Positions 24,851 through 36,300 of a stretch of 64,000 bases of DNA are shown here, piece by piece (position 1 is the first letter of the stretch; every line of letters starts with the position of its first letter). Source of the stretch: Polytrichum commune (lineage: Eukaryota > Streptophyta > Polytrichopsida > Polytrichales > Polytrichaceae); contig OX485807.1 in the NCBI GenBank assembly GCA_950295325.1, positions 44,608,440 through 44,672,439 of the forward strand. Direction: 5' to 3'. The translations under genes and the position numbers were made by a program. The notes beneath the pieces are model-generated. The model searched no databases and was not told the DNA's origin. It saw only the letters and a program-made list of their open reading frames with translations.

Positions 24851-27800
24851 TTACCCATCTCCATCTTCCGCTTCATATCCATTCTCGGCGTCATTTTCCG
24901 CAGCTGCAATACGTGCCAAGTTGTCTTTGGCAAAATCTATATGTTTTTGGGGGATGGTCATTGCTTCTGTGTTGGAACCTTTGCGCGGCTTCCAAGCACA
25001 AAGTATAGTATCCGTGTTTATCCAAACCGGTGTGTACGCTGAGTCCACTGTCCACTTAAAATTCTTTTTGGTGTCCCAACCTAAATAAGTGCGGAGCACG
25101 TTGTGGTCTTTAGTGCTTGGACGACAATATTCCACCTCAATTTGACGAAAGTTGGGGCTAGTTCGAACAAAATTGGGTGAAGACAATGCTTTTACCAACC
25201 AAATTGGCTTGGGATGCTCCTCATCCCCAGCTCGTACGAGGACCAAATACCCTTCATGGCAATCAACACCTACACGAAACGACGGTGCCGGTCGATTGCG
25301 GGCAGGGCCAACGTAATGCTCGTCCATTGCGAACTCTTCACGAACGTCTCCATTGCTGAAAAACATAGTATCGGACTCGACAACCGTCAAACGACTTTGT
25401 GGCCAAAATCCTTGTGTCAAAGTCGTACGGGTGTCGCCACCAAGTGTCATCAAGGCTGAGCGAATGCGATCCCAATACGCGATCAACGGTTCATGGGTAT
25501 CTCTAACACGTCTTGTGATGTCCTCCTCGCACAACTCTTTCCAATATTCAATGAATCCGGATATGCCTTTGATGATTTCCGGCCCATTCCTCATGGGTTC
25601 GGGTTTGCAAGGCTTTGGTTCCCCATCCGGGACCAAACATTTCCCATCATTGTCTTGACGCCATACGAGTATACCATCATCCGGGCCCCAATTAGGAGAT
25701 GTGCACAAAAGCTTGAATTGCATGGCCGGGAGACCATCGTCCCTCATATAAAATCGGAATTGTTGTGCTTTGGTATGCCCCACCAAACGGTCCCCTCCCT
25801 TCAACATGTATGGCTTGATGAAGGCCTTGAAATTTGGTACTTCCTCAATCAAGTGCGGAATTACTGGCATATGGTCCAAATCCATATACGATTTCATAAG
25901 AAGAGGTATGGTTGGAAAATCTTCTTCATGCAACTTCATGCTCCACCGTCCGAATGATGCATCAATGTCGTCGTGTGTATGTCCCACCATCAAGAAAGAC
26001 ACAAACACCTCCTTGAAGATTCCTTTCGCCACGAGCAATGACCAAAAACAAAATACGTATCGACATTTGTTGTCCTTCGCACAATTATCAAGTTGAACGT
26101 GGAGAGTTGGAGGCAATGGTTTTGCACAAATGGGCTCTCCGGGTGGTTCTGGCAATGACGACATACAAACCTCCTTTCCCAAAAGCACTGCCTCATAAAG
26201 GGATGTGGTTCCACAACCATCAAAAAGTGCACGGGAAGAATGTACCGGTGGCTTCTCAAGATCGCGCAACAGTTTTGCAAATGAACCCACCGTGTGGTTA
26301 GCATCCCCAGGGTAAAAATCCAAACCATAATGGGCATACTTTACGTCCCCATGGCCGTGGGCAATCATACCTGGAAAAAAGAAACGATGCGTGACCAAAA
26401 TAATCAAATAACCACTAAACGGATGTATGGAGTTGGACATTTGCCAAACACACCCAAGAAAATTGGATAGACTTTAAACACGTAGTTGTGATTTCATACA
26501 AACCTGTGACAGCTACGGGCAACTTGAAGAGACCATCCGTGGCCTTTATTTTGCGTGCATAACAAGGGCATGCGGTCTTGGCGTGGTCCATTTTATCATG
26601 GATGACTGTTAGAACCTCTGTGGGCCTCATTATGGATAGAGCACGATTCTTATAATAATCTTGACGGTGTGCCTCTTGATTGTTGACATGTTCAATATAT
26701 TTTTTCTGGTGTCTGGAATGAGATTCAGTGCCTATGGGGTGGGCGTCTCGAAGACCTTTGTATTTTTCACACGTCGTACATCTAGCGAACTTGTCCCCGG
26801 GTCTTTTCAGAATGTATTCCGCAAACTGCTGGTTTTTAATCACACTCAACTTGGACAAAGAAATGGGCCCACATCCCGCTATGCGACCCACTTCATTGAT
26901 GTCCGTTAAGATGTTCTTCCATTTTGTGCCCGTGGGCAACACCATTTGAACAACCTTCTCCCCTGACGACAATGTCCTCGTCTTGTGGGGCATTGCATCG
27001 GCCAATGGCACTATGATGGTGGATAGTGTCGCGGACGCTTGCAGTGTAGCCTCCCTAGGTTTCTTTGTGCCCGAGTTGCCATGAAATCGAGAGCGGCGAC
27101 CCAACGATGAATATTTTCGAAACCTATAAAAGTCAGCCTTGGAGACGGCGTGGATGGTATACCACGCTGTACAACACACATCAACATTCTCAAGTGTCAC
27201 CACCTTATGCCCATGGGTATCAAGGTGCAAATTTCTGTGGACCTCGAGTTTCTTAGCCGACCTCATACGAAAATCCGCAAGCCACATCTCTTGACGCAGA
27301 GATCTAATTTTCTCCCGCGGGAAAAATTGGCAACATTTCCTCGCGCAACAATCCTTGCCGGACACTAGACGGATAGATTCGTCCCCCAAAAGCCGATCCC
27401 GTCGACGCTCCTTATCTCCGCGAGGCACACGGTTTGAATCATATCTACGGAGGCCTTTGCGAGGACGTGTTGTGGCCAACAAAGCTAATTGTGTTTGCTT
27501 ATGCCGCCGCTCATGATCCCACAAACTCACTTCCTCATGTAGAACTCGACGAAGCGGCCATCGACGCAAGGAAAATCTCCATGTCACCGGGAACTCTACC
27601 GGAAGCAAAGAGTTCAAGATGCACACGCCAACATCATCGAGACCTAGGGCGTTGGCATCGACACAATCACGGGGATTGGAGTTTCTACATATACCATCTG
27701 CCACCGGGACACCAACCTCGTTGAGTAGAACGACATCAAGGCCAACCCATTGCTCCCTCCCGAAACCGGCACACAACGGAATGTCATCGTGGTCATCTCC

Positions 27801-27980
27801 GGAATGCAGAGATTGTTCGTGGACTTCCAAAGATTCATGGGAGGATGTATCCACAAACACCCCCCTCACGTTTGGCACACCATTACTATCTGCCGACGGG
27901 GAAGACAGTTCACATTCAGCATCGGATGACGATGCATACGTCGACAACTCCAATGAACTATCACCCACATGCAACGCCAT
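24851..27980 (-). CDS. Putative RNase-H-fold transposase of the giant element
   Basis: The gene has two exons: 27980-26504 and 26370-24851. The 133-bp intron starts GTTTGT and ends TTTTTCCAG. The joined frame is 999 codons (998 aa). I chose MALHVGD because the ORF upstream of it looks untranslated. Zinc-ligand candidates are CCARKCC (211-217), Cys270 and CTTC (401-404). HDKMDHAK (461-468), VQLDN (583-587) and GHTHDDID (621-628) are spaced like the acidic positions of an RNase-H/DDE core. I recognise this arrangement as a recurrent uncharacterised plant/algal mobile-element protein (DUF7869-like). The catalytic assignment is inference. It lies divergent to the ParB-like gene and its 3' end faces the left TIR. 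No frameshifts were seen, so it may be intact. Confidence 0.75.
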
Positions 27981-28204
27981 ACAGCCTAGACCAACCACCA
28001 GGACATGATCAACCCAACCACCACCGCAATGCATACAAGAGAGGATAGAATATATGTGGAGATAAATGGCCCAAAATTGACAAACAAATTTTGGTGCACC
28101 ATTGGAGAACCTCACGCACAAAGACGAACGCGCGTCCCAAAAAAACGTTTTAAGCATACGTCTAGGTTGTTCACTAATGTAAACAATACATGGACAAAGA
28201 GGAG

Positions 28205-28670
28205 AACACTCGTTAGTCGTCCAGGAGGGCCCTGCTGTTCGGACCAGCGCCTGTCCACATACAACCGACGACGAAATCAGAAATCCGAGAACGCCACATG
28301 CATTTACGAACGCGCGTTCGTGACCTCAGTAACTTCTCCATGTACATCCGGCGGCCTTCGAGATCCCTCAAATGAGAGCACCCTGAGGAATATCGGTTTT
28401 GTAGGTCAAAGTACCATGTTGACTTAGGAACCTGCGCGATATACTATCACAAGAGAACACTTGTCCATACGCACAAAATTAGCAAATCTGCAGATGATGC
28501 CTGAATCAACTCCAACAATATTTTGAACACTGAGCACCTCCATATTGTGAATTTGATTATGTTGACTTTTGCGTACCTACCCATTTACGAACGGACGTTC
28601 GTAAATGGGTGCGACCCCGTGTTCACATCCTTCACGGACGAGCGATGAGCATATTTTTCTTGCTATTCTG
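28205..28670 (+). pseudogene. Decayed copy of the exon 3 end and intron 3 of the ParB-like/HAD gene
   Basis: The segment runs parallel to 37590-38170. Matches in order include AGGAGGGCCCTGCTGTTCGG versus AGGAGGGACCTGCTGCTCGG, GACCAGCGCC versus GTCCAGCGCC, a palindrome at the same place, GTTTTGTAGG, ACTTAGGAA versus CCTTAGGAA, ATACTATCACAAGAGAA versus GACTATCACGTGAGAA, GATTATGTTGACTTTTGCGTA versus GATTATGTTGATTCTTGCATA, a second palindrome, and GAGCATATTTTTCTTGC versus GAGCACATTTTCCTTGC. It has the same orientation as the intact gene. It marks an internal duplication or a second, mostly lost gene copy. Confidence 0.75.
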
Positions 28671-28746
28671 TGTTCGTAAATTACTGCCATACTGATGTGC
28701 ATGAATGAAGATGTGTTGCTGGATACGTAGACAATAATGACATGTA

Positions 28747-29303
28747 TTTACGAACGAACGTTCGTAAATTCCCGACCATCAGATAACAATAGATACGGGT
28801 CAAATAAGTATGTATGATCCTCGAAGGCATATTTACGAACGCACGTTCGTAAATGACTGTCATGGATTAAGTGCATGTGACTAACCATATGAGTACCTCA
28901 ATCCAGAACATGCTCTCATGTGGGATTTACGAACGCACGTTCGTAAATTACCGACCAACAGGTACCAATAGACAAGGGTCAAATATGTATGTATGAAACT
29001 CGAAGGCATATTTACGAACGCACGTTCGTAAATAAATGCCATGGATGATGTGCATGTGACTATCCATGAGTAGCTCAATCCAAAACATGATCTCCTGTGG
29101 GATTTACGAACGCACGTTCGTAAATTACCGACCATCAGGTACCAATAGATAAGGGTCAAATATGTCTGCATGGTCCTCGAAGGCATATTTACGAACGCAC
29201 GTTCGTAAATAACTGAGATGGATTACGTGCATGTGACTATCCATATGAGTAGCCCAATCCAGAACATGCTCTCATGTGGAATTTACGAACGCGCGTTCGT
29301 AAA
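28747..29303. repeat. Tandem ~178-bp units, each with two palindromes
   Basis: Palindromes at 28747, 28926, 29103 and 29282 form one series (spacings 179, 177, 179). Those at 28832, 29011 and 29188 form another (179, 177). The DNA between them repeats too (CTCGAAGGCATA, CATGGATNANGTGCATGTGACT, ATGTGGGATTT, TTACCGACCANCAGGTACCAATAG). About three units are present. Confidence 0.85.
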
Positions 29304-29910
29304 TCCTTGCCATGTCCAGGTCCGAATCGTTTGTCTAAACCTGAAGCTCTTCATCTTTACGAACGTGCGTTCGTAAAGTTCCGGTATTTACGGCGGTATA
29401 TGCGGTAGGTACAGCCTGTACTGTACCTGGGTGGTGTAGGGTTGGCGCACACGAAATGGCTTGAGCGCGTTCGGTGAGGTCTGTAGAGCGCACACTTGCA
29501 TGTGCCGCTGAAAAGAGCTTTGTTGTGGGGGGAAGAGCTTTAAGTACTTCACCCCGCTGGTTCAAAATCCCTTGGATGCTTTTTAAAAAGCAGATTCCCG
29601 CCGCCTTCTTTGACCTAACAATCTTCCATTCCATCCATGCGGAATTATATAAATAGCATTGTCATGTATGGAACATGCCTTGCATGCACGCCAACATATT
29701 GAAAATATATAAATCGGTTGCACACCTTAGTTGTGACCAAGGTCTCATCGAAATATATGTATATACGTATATATATATATATATATATACACATAATGTC
29801 TAAATATGGAGATGGTTAACATTGAATATTTAATGATTTGCGACTAAGGTATGAAGTCCAAGTTAATTGACAATTGATGCCTAATAAAGTTATGAATGTC
29901 GAAGTCATAG

Positions 29911-29951
<41 letters not shown>

Positions 29952-30933
29952 CAATGAGGTCAGAGTGGCTAAAAAACATGTTGCGGACGCCCCTAAAATT
30001 ATAGGTATCATATGTTTCACATCAAAAAATGACCGTAATATGGTCACCAAGTGCATGAATACAACTAAAAAATCGGGTTAATCCATAATGGCTTGCACTA
30101 GGGTAGATTGAGGACACTATGAACTAATTATACCTAATAATATATGTAAGTTAGGTCTTCTTTCAAATGGTATCTAGGTGTGAAAATAAGGAATTAAAAT
30201 GGCATGAGTAGGAAGGATTAATCAATTTGTAATGCTGCATAGTATGATAGCGTAATGATCATTGAGACTTGAAACCATACTAGCTACCGTAACGTTGAAT
30301 CATAGTTACAATTATTATGTGTTTGACGTCCTATTGGAAATTGAATTTTCGTCCACTTGTTGTAAGGGTACGGATACACATTGGTTAAATGTTTATTAGA
30401 TCATTGGTGATATTTATAGTTGAATGCATTGTTCGATTGTTAGTTTAAGTTGACACATGATTAAATGAGTTGAGGTCCTATTGGAAATAGACTTTTAGGG
30501 TTTGGGGAAATGCACTATTAATTTGGAATGGTGCATACAATAGTATGTACTTACAATTAATATATGTTTTGCATCCTATGAGAAGGATGTGCATCATCAT
30601 AGCTTAAAGTGTTGATATAAATTGAAGTCTTAAGACATGCATGTTATTATAATAAGATCGTGGATTGTGTGATGAAATTTCACTCAGAACTATTAAGGTG
30701 AAAGTGGGAATATTTGAAATTTCACTTATCACTTAAACCAAAGTTTTATCTCAAATCTATTAATTTGGAATGTGAAATTGACAATTGCCATCATTATCAA
30801 TTATTATAGTTGTTATGAACGGAATTAAGCATTCTCCATCCAACCAACATTGGTAGACCAATTTGACCTGCCCTCAGAAAACAACATGGCCACATATAAG
30901 AAAGGTTGGTAAGATAAAAAGATGCAGGGATGT

Positions 30934-31012
30934 AGGGTTTAGGGTTTGCGGTTAGGGTTTAGGGTAAGGGTTTGGGGGTAGGGTTTAGGGGTTTAGGGTT
31001 TGTGAAAGTTGT
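30934..31012. repeat. Interstitial telomere-like repeats (TTTAGGG variants)
   Basis: GGGTTTAGGG, GGTTAGGGTTTAGGG, TAAGGGTTTGGGGG and TAGGGTTTAGGGGTTTAGGG occur in direct succession. TTTAGGG is the canonical telomere unit of most plants. The copies here are mixed with variants. Confidence 0.8.
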
Positions 31013-31889
31013 GTATGTGGTATTTGGGTTTAGGTTTTAGATTGTTACTAGGATACATTACACACACAAACAATATTGACTCCTCAAAAACCCTTGTAAT
31101 TGCATTAACTTCATTCATCGCAAGCTCGTAGTTGATGCTAGCAAAATAGTTGACCACTCCAGAAATGCATTAGTTCAAGCTAACACCTAATATTAGAACT
31201 TGAATTGACATCCTATCGTATAGCAACTCTGCGCAATCTCATATTATTATGAATTCTTTTTTGCATGTAATATTTATTTGAGGAACCATCGAATTAATTG
31301 AAAGATATCTAGCTCTTACATAAACTATATTTTAAAACACCATATATATATCTTTGGGGGTGGATTCTACATTGACAACCTAGGGAGTGACATGCATTGT
31401 TTATTACGAATTAACTGAGCATATTTTCCTAAAATATGTTTACAAGGAATCCAAATGTAGAGGTACTAAGGAAATAAAACGAGTAAAATTCATGTATTTG
31501 AACTAAGCTTGTCAAGTTAATGCCTTAAACGCGTCCATTACATATAAATATGTCAAAGCATGAGAATAACATGAAGGGTTCCAATATACAACCATCTCCC
31601 ATCTCCCATCGCATCCCATCCCATCCCATCCCTTCCCATCACCTCCCATACCATCCCATCCCATCTCTCTCCCAACCCTAGCCAGTGGAGTTGTGCCACG
31701 TGGCAGGTGCTGGGAAACCCTAGCGGCGCACCTACCTCCCCGCGCCCCTTCCTCTTCTCCTCATTTGTCATTTCGAGGAGAGGAGGAGCGGAGCGTTTAG
31801 AGAGCGAAGCTCTTGCTTTTTTTAGTCTTGAAGTTTTAAATTAGTTTTGTTGCAAGTTTTGAGAGATTTCAGATTGAGAGCTTGTGTGA

Positions 31890-32170
31890 AAGCTTTTGAG
31901 TTTGTGAAAGCTTTCATTGTGAAAGCTTGTGAGTTTGTGAAAGCTTTCAGTGTGAGAGTTTGTGAGTTTCAAAAGCTTGAGAGCTTGAGTAGGAAAGCTT
32001 CAGAGTTTCGGATTGAGAGCTTGAGGGTGATCTTTAGAAGCTTGAGAGTTTAAGGAAGCTTGAGAGTTGAAGCTTGAGAGTTTAAGGAAGCTTCAGAAGT
32101 GAAGCTTGAGAGTTTAGGGAAGCTTCAGAAGTGAAGCTTGAGAGTTTAGGGAAGCTTGAGAGTTTAGGGT
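31890..32170. repeat. Degenerate GAAGCTTGAGAGTTTAGG tandem repeats
   Basis: AAGCTTGAGAGTTTAGGGAAG and relatives (AAAGCTTTCAGTGTGAGAG, AGAAGCTTGAGAG) repeat for about 280 bp with 15-35-bp periods. A pyrimidine-rich, leader-like stretch follows. Possibly part of an LTR or a transcribed leader, but no matching second LTR was seen. Confidence 0.6.
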
Positions 32171-33342
32171 TTGCTTAAGAGTTCAGAAGCTTGAGAGCTA
32201 CAAGGTTGTGAGTTTTGTGTACATAGGAGTATACTAGGGTTTGTATATAAGCTGTGAAGGCTTGAGGTCTGCATTAGAGAGTTATCTGAGTGTGCATTTG
32301 AAAGGCAATTGAGTGTGCAGTTGTGAGGATTTCTGGGATTTTCAGAAAGAGAAGAAGCAGGGATTGCAGTGTGCAGCATTTCAATGTAATTTGTTATCCT
32401 TTCCAACTCCTCTCACATTCTGAAAATGTTGCTTCTTGAATTCAATTTCTTTTGTTACATGCAATGTGAACTATCACTCTTTTCTTCATGTTTCATTCTG
32501 CATCTCATTCTGCATCTCAATTGCTTTATGATTGAAGAATTGCATCATTCTGACCAAAATTTTGCAGGCACGGCTGCAAGCAGAGTAGCTAATAAGTGAG
32601 TTATATACATATACGTATATATACGTATTCGTATATACACGAATACATATATGTACGGACAGGGGATCCCAAAACCATCACATATACGAACGCTCGTTCG
32701 TAAATGGACATACACTGCATACCCACCTCCATTTACGAACGCTCGTTCGTAAATGGACATACACTACATACCGAACCTCCATTTACGAACGTGCGTTCGT
32801 AAATACGCACTCCACGTTCTTTGAGATGATCTATATTTACGAACGCACGTTCGTAAATATACTCAAAATATCACTCAGAAGGAACCTTAACTTAAATATG
32901 AACCTCTATGAATATCTAAAGAACAAATACAATTTTGCGAACACCAATAAGACAAATCACATGTACTTACGAAAGATAAATCAACCAAATATCCGAAAAG
33001 ATAGACCAAATGGACATACTTACGAACGCACGTTCGTAAATGAATCCAAACCTATAAAACCTATATCTTTTACGAACGATCGTTCGTAAAAATAACCAAA
33101 TATATTACAAACACATTCATGACGAGTAGTCTCTTTGATCTTCATATCTTTTACGAACGCTCGTTCGTAAACTCAATACTAAAAATTTATATGATCTTGC
33201 AACCCCTCATTTACGAGCGAACGTTCGTAAATATAATTACATCAATTGCAAAGACGCATTAACACTGCGTAGTCTGTGGGATATGCATGTCACTTACGAA
33301 CGTTCGTTCGTAAAGTCACTAATTGTTTATATTCTGTTGCAG

Positions 33343-36300
33343 ATGGCAAGATCAAGCAGAAGCGCCATTGAGATGTTCGCGGTGAAGGTCGATGGCCTCC
33401 CAGAGTCGGTGTTAGACGATAACGGCAACGACAACTATGTCCCCAAGGAAGACTTCATGGGGGAGTGGACGGCACTGCCAGAGAAGATCGGGGACGGCCT
33501 CTTCTGCATGCGCTTCACCTACGAGCTGGAGACAAGACCGGACCAGCCCGAACAGTGGGTTCAAATGAAGACGTGGGAGATAGAGTCCATAGAGGCCCAG
33601 GGGGAGTATGTAATTCTGGACATGAAGAACAAGAAGGATCATATCAACCTCTTGTTACATTTTCAGAAAAATACCTTCTCCTACCAATACGCCACCAATA
33701 ACGTAGCGGAAGATGCCAAGCACTTCGACCTGGACGGCCTCTTCTCCAAATATGCGTTGAGCCCATACTGGACTGCAAGGAAATTGAACGCCCTGGCATT
33801 GAACATCTCCAAATACAACAGTGTGGTCACTGAGGCAAACAAGAAGAAGAAGAGCCCCAGGAAACCATCCACATCAGGGGCAGGAGGATCTAGAAGTGCA
33901 CCCAGGCCTGTGCCTTCCGCTAGCAGGGCGACGGAGGGCCCCAGTAGACACTCCACGCCATCGAAGAGGACAAGGGAGGAGATGGAGAAATCGGGAGTAA
34001 CGGAGACCGCAGAGGTGACCTCGCCTGTCGTAATGCCCACCCCCTTGAAAAAGGGTGAGAACCCTGACGCTGTGAAGGCCACGAGGATCCTTCGAGACTT
34101 CAACAACTACTCGAAGGATTGCTGGCCCATGGGACGCCACTTCACATTCAACGTGGACTGCTTCAAGTGCGAGATGTCCCCCAACAAATGGGTGGTTCGC
34201 TCTCGCGAAAGCGGTGGTGTGAAGTGGCAGATAAATAATCTAATGAACAACGTCAAGTGGGACAGGCAGACCGTCTGCGTCATGCCGAAGGGGCTGACAT
34301 CCCGTCCGACGGAGAAGGACTGGCCACGGATCCAGAATGGAGAGTTCTGGATCATAGACGGCCAACACAGCTTGGAGGCGTCCCAAATAATTCTCAAGGA
34401 CGACAACTTCCAGCATGAGCTGAAGGAGGACTTGCGCTACTGGAAGGCGTTCTTGGTGTGGTCAGACGATTGGGACAAGCTACGGAAGATATCCACCTTC
34501 CTCAACTCCGGCAACAAAATCAAGGCCTTCGAGGCGTCGTGGGCAGCCAACATAGTGGCTGCAAGGGACGTCTGGGTCGCCCACGGGTGCCCCCCTAAAG
34601 AAAGGGAGAACGCGAAGACGCCGTCTCCACAATGGAAGGTGAGTTTACGAACGAACGTTCGTAAATATCTTTGACATTCAAATTTTCAAGTTCTTTGACA
34701 TTCAAACTTACGAACGTGCGTTCGTATTTTGTGCGTTACTGATGTTTTTCTTGCTGCAGGCATTCTGCGACGCGATGGTGGACAAGTTCTCCTCCATCGA
34801 CATGAAGTCTACAACAACCAAGTCTGTCCTGGAGCTCAAGGGTGAGCTCCGCCTCATCTGTTGCAACAGGGACACTTGGGAGTTGTGGACACAATTTTTT
34901 GATGCGCACAGCTCGGGCGATCTGGTCAACCCCGACACCGAGGAGAAGTACAGCGCGGAGAAGACCGGGGAGGCCCCTCCACTACTGAGGGAGTTCTTCA
35001 GGTCCCTTCAAGGGTTAACAGAGTCCGAGTTGCAGAGGTGCGCGGTGCATCTTCTTGGGAACACTGTGGGAAGAACCATCCCATACCCGAAGATATTTTT
35101 GAAGAGGCCAAGACACAAGCCCGGCACGTATTCCATCAAGGAATGGTGCGAACACCGCAAGCTGAAGACTGCTGCAATGAGGGAGTTGAGCGCCCTAATA
35201 CCAGAGTACGCACTCATCCTAGCCGACGGGGACATTAATTGGGCCAGCTGGAAGATGTTCAAGGTCGACTACAACATCTCCGGACCCTCAATGCGTTGTC
35301 TTGTCAAGGAGCACGCCTCCATTTTGAAGCAGAAGGGGAACAAGAGGACAAAGAAAACCGAGACGGATCCCCAAGAGGTGGAGCAATACAGAAGCTTTTT
35401 GACGCGGAAGAGGTTGGCCACATTCGAAGGAGTGGCCAGATTTTGTCTGTTGACAAAAGGAGTGGAGAGGGTGACATTTTCCAAGTGGGACCGGACCATG
35501 AGCAGGGCCGAGGTGAGGGAGGATCGACGGGGGTGCCCATTTGCCCTGATCGATTTCAGGGGGATCCCCGGTGCGTCGAGGCAGGGGGGGAAGGACATAC
35601 CTTTCTACGACCCCTTCATGGCCAAGTTCAAGGAGCACAAGTCTCCGGACATGAGGGAGCCTCACGTTTGGCTGTGGATAGTCGAGCAGGAGAAGCTCTC
35701 TGCTGTAGTCGACCTGTACGAGAAGTCGATCAAATTTGAGTACAGCATCTTCCACAGCACTTACGTGCCCGCCAAGACGGAAGGGATCGTGGCCATCAAC
35801 GAGGCCAGGGGGAACAAACAGGTGGGGGCGGTCAGCCTCGTCTTCTTGACGTACAACGCGCTGCGGAATGGGCGAGCCCCTGTCAAGGCGAACACTACGT
35901 TCAAGAAGATCTACAGCATCCCCCATCCCCCTCCCAAGGATCTGCTGCAGGAGACCTTGTACACTATCTTCCCGGCGATGGAACTCAGGTTGGAGTTCTA
36001 CGTCTCCGTTTTGCAGAGCGTGGCAATAAGCGGAGAGACCGTGTACAACGTTTGTGGCGGCAGCAAGTTCATGTACGCTGCGATGGTAAGCTCTCCAACT
36101 AATATTTACGAACGCTCGTTCGTAAAGTTCACCTCAACTTGTCTTGGGTTTGATGACATTGTTTCTCGTCGTTGATGTTTACGAACGCACGTTCGTATTT
36201 TCTAACGTATTTGCTTGAATCTCAGATGCTGGGGCTGGTCGTCAACAGCTTCATTGAAGCCATCGACGAGGAGGACTTCCACGTGCACAGGGCGAAGGCC

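Larger units (their letters stand above)
29640..32600. other. AT-rich, palindrome-free insert inside the element
   Basis: This 3-kb block separates two palindrome clusters and has none itself. It is AT-rich, in contrast to the GC-rich cargo genes. It contains (TA)n at 29770 and 29910, telomere-like repeats at 30934-31012, a CATCCCATCC minisatellite at 31595-31675 and a GAAGCTTGAGAG array at 31890-32170. I see no genes. A nested insertion is likely, but I could not define its ends. Confidence 0.5.

Noticed and set aside
25493-25957. 154-codon plus-strand frame
   Set aside because: Antisense of the transposase-like gene.
28303-29377. CRISPR-like array
   Set aside because: Spaced palindromes look repeat-spacer-like, but the DNA between them repeats too, spacing is uneven, there are no cas genes, and the genome is eukaryotic.
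31840-32580. LTR retrotransposon LTR
   Set aside because: Leader-like, AAGCTT-rich text suggested an LTR, but I found no second LTR, primer-binding site or gag-pol remains.
32545-33089. Short frames with YERAFVN/YERTFVN motifs, also near 28681-29186
   Set aside because: The shared peptide is only the translated palindrome; there is no other similarity.
35288-35926. 212-codon minus-strand frame
   Set aside because: Shadow of exon 2 of the cargo gene, which has consistent phase-0 splice sites.
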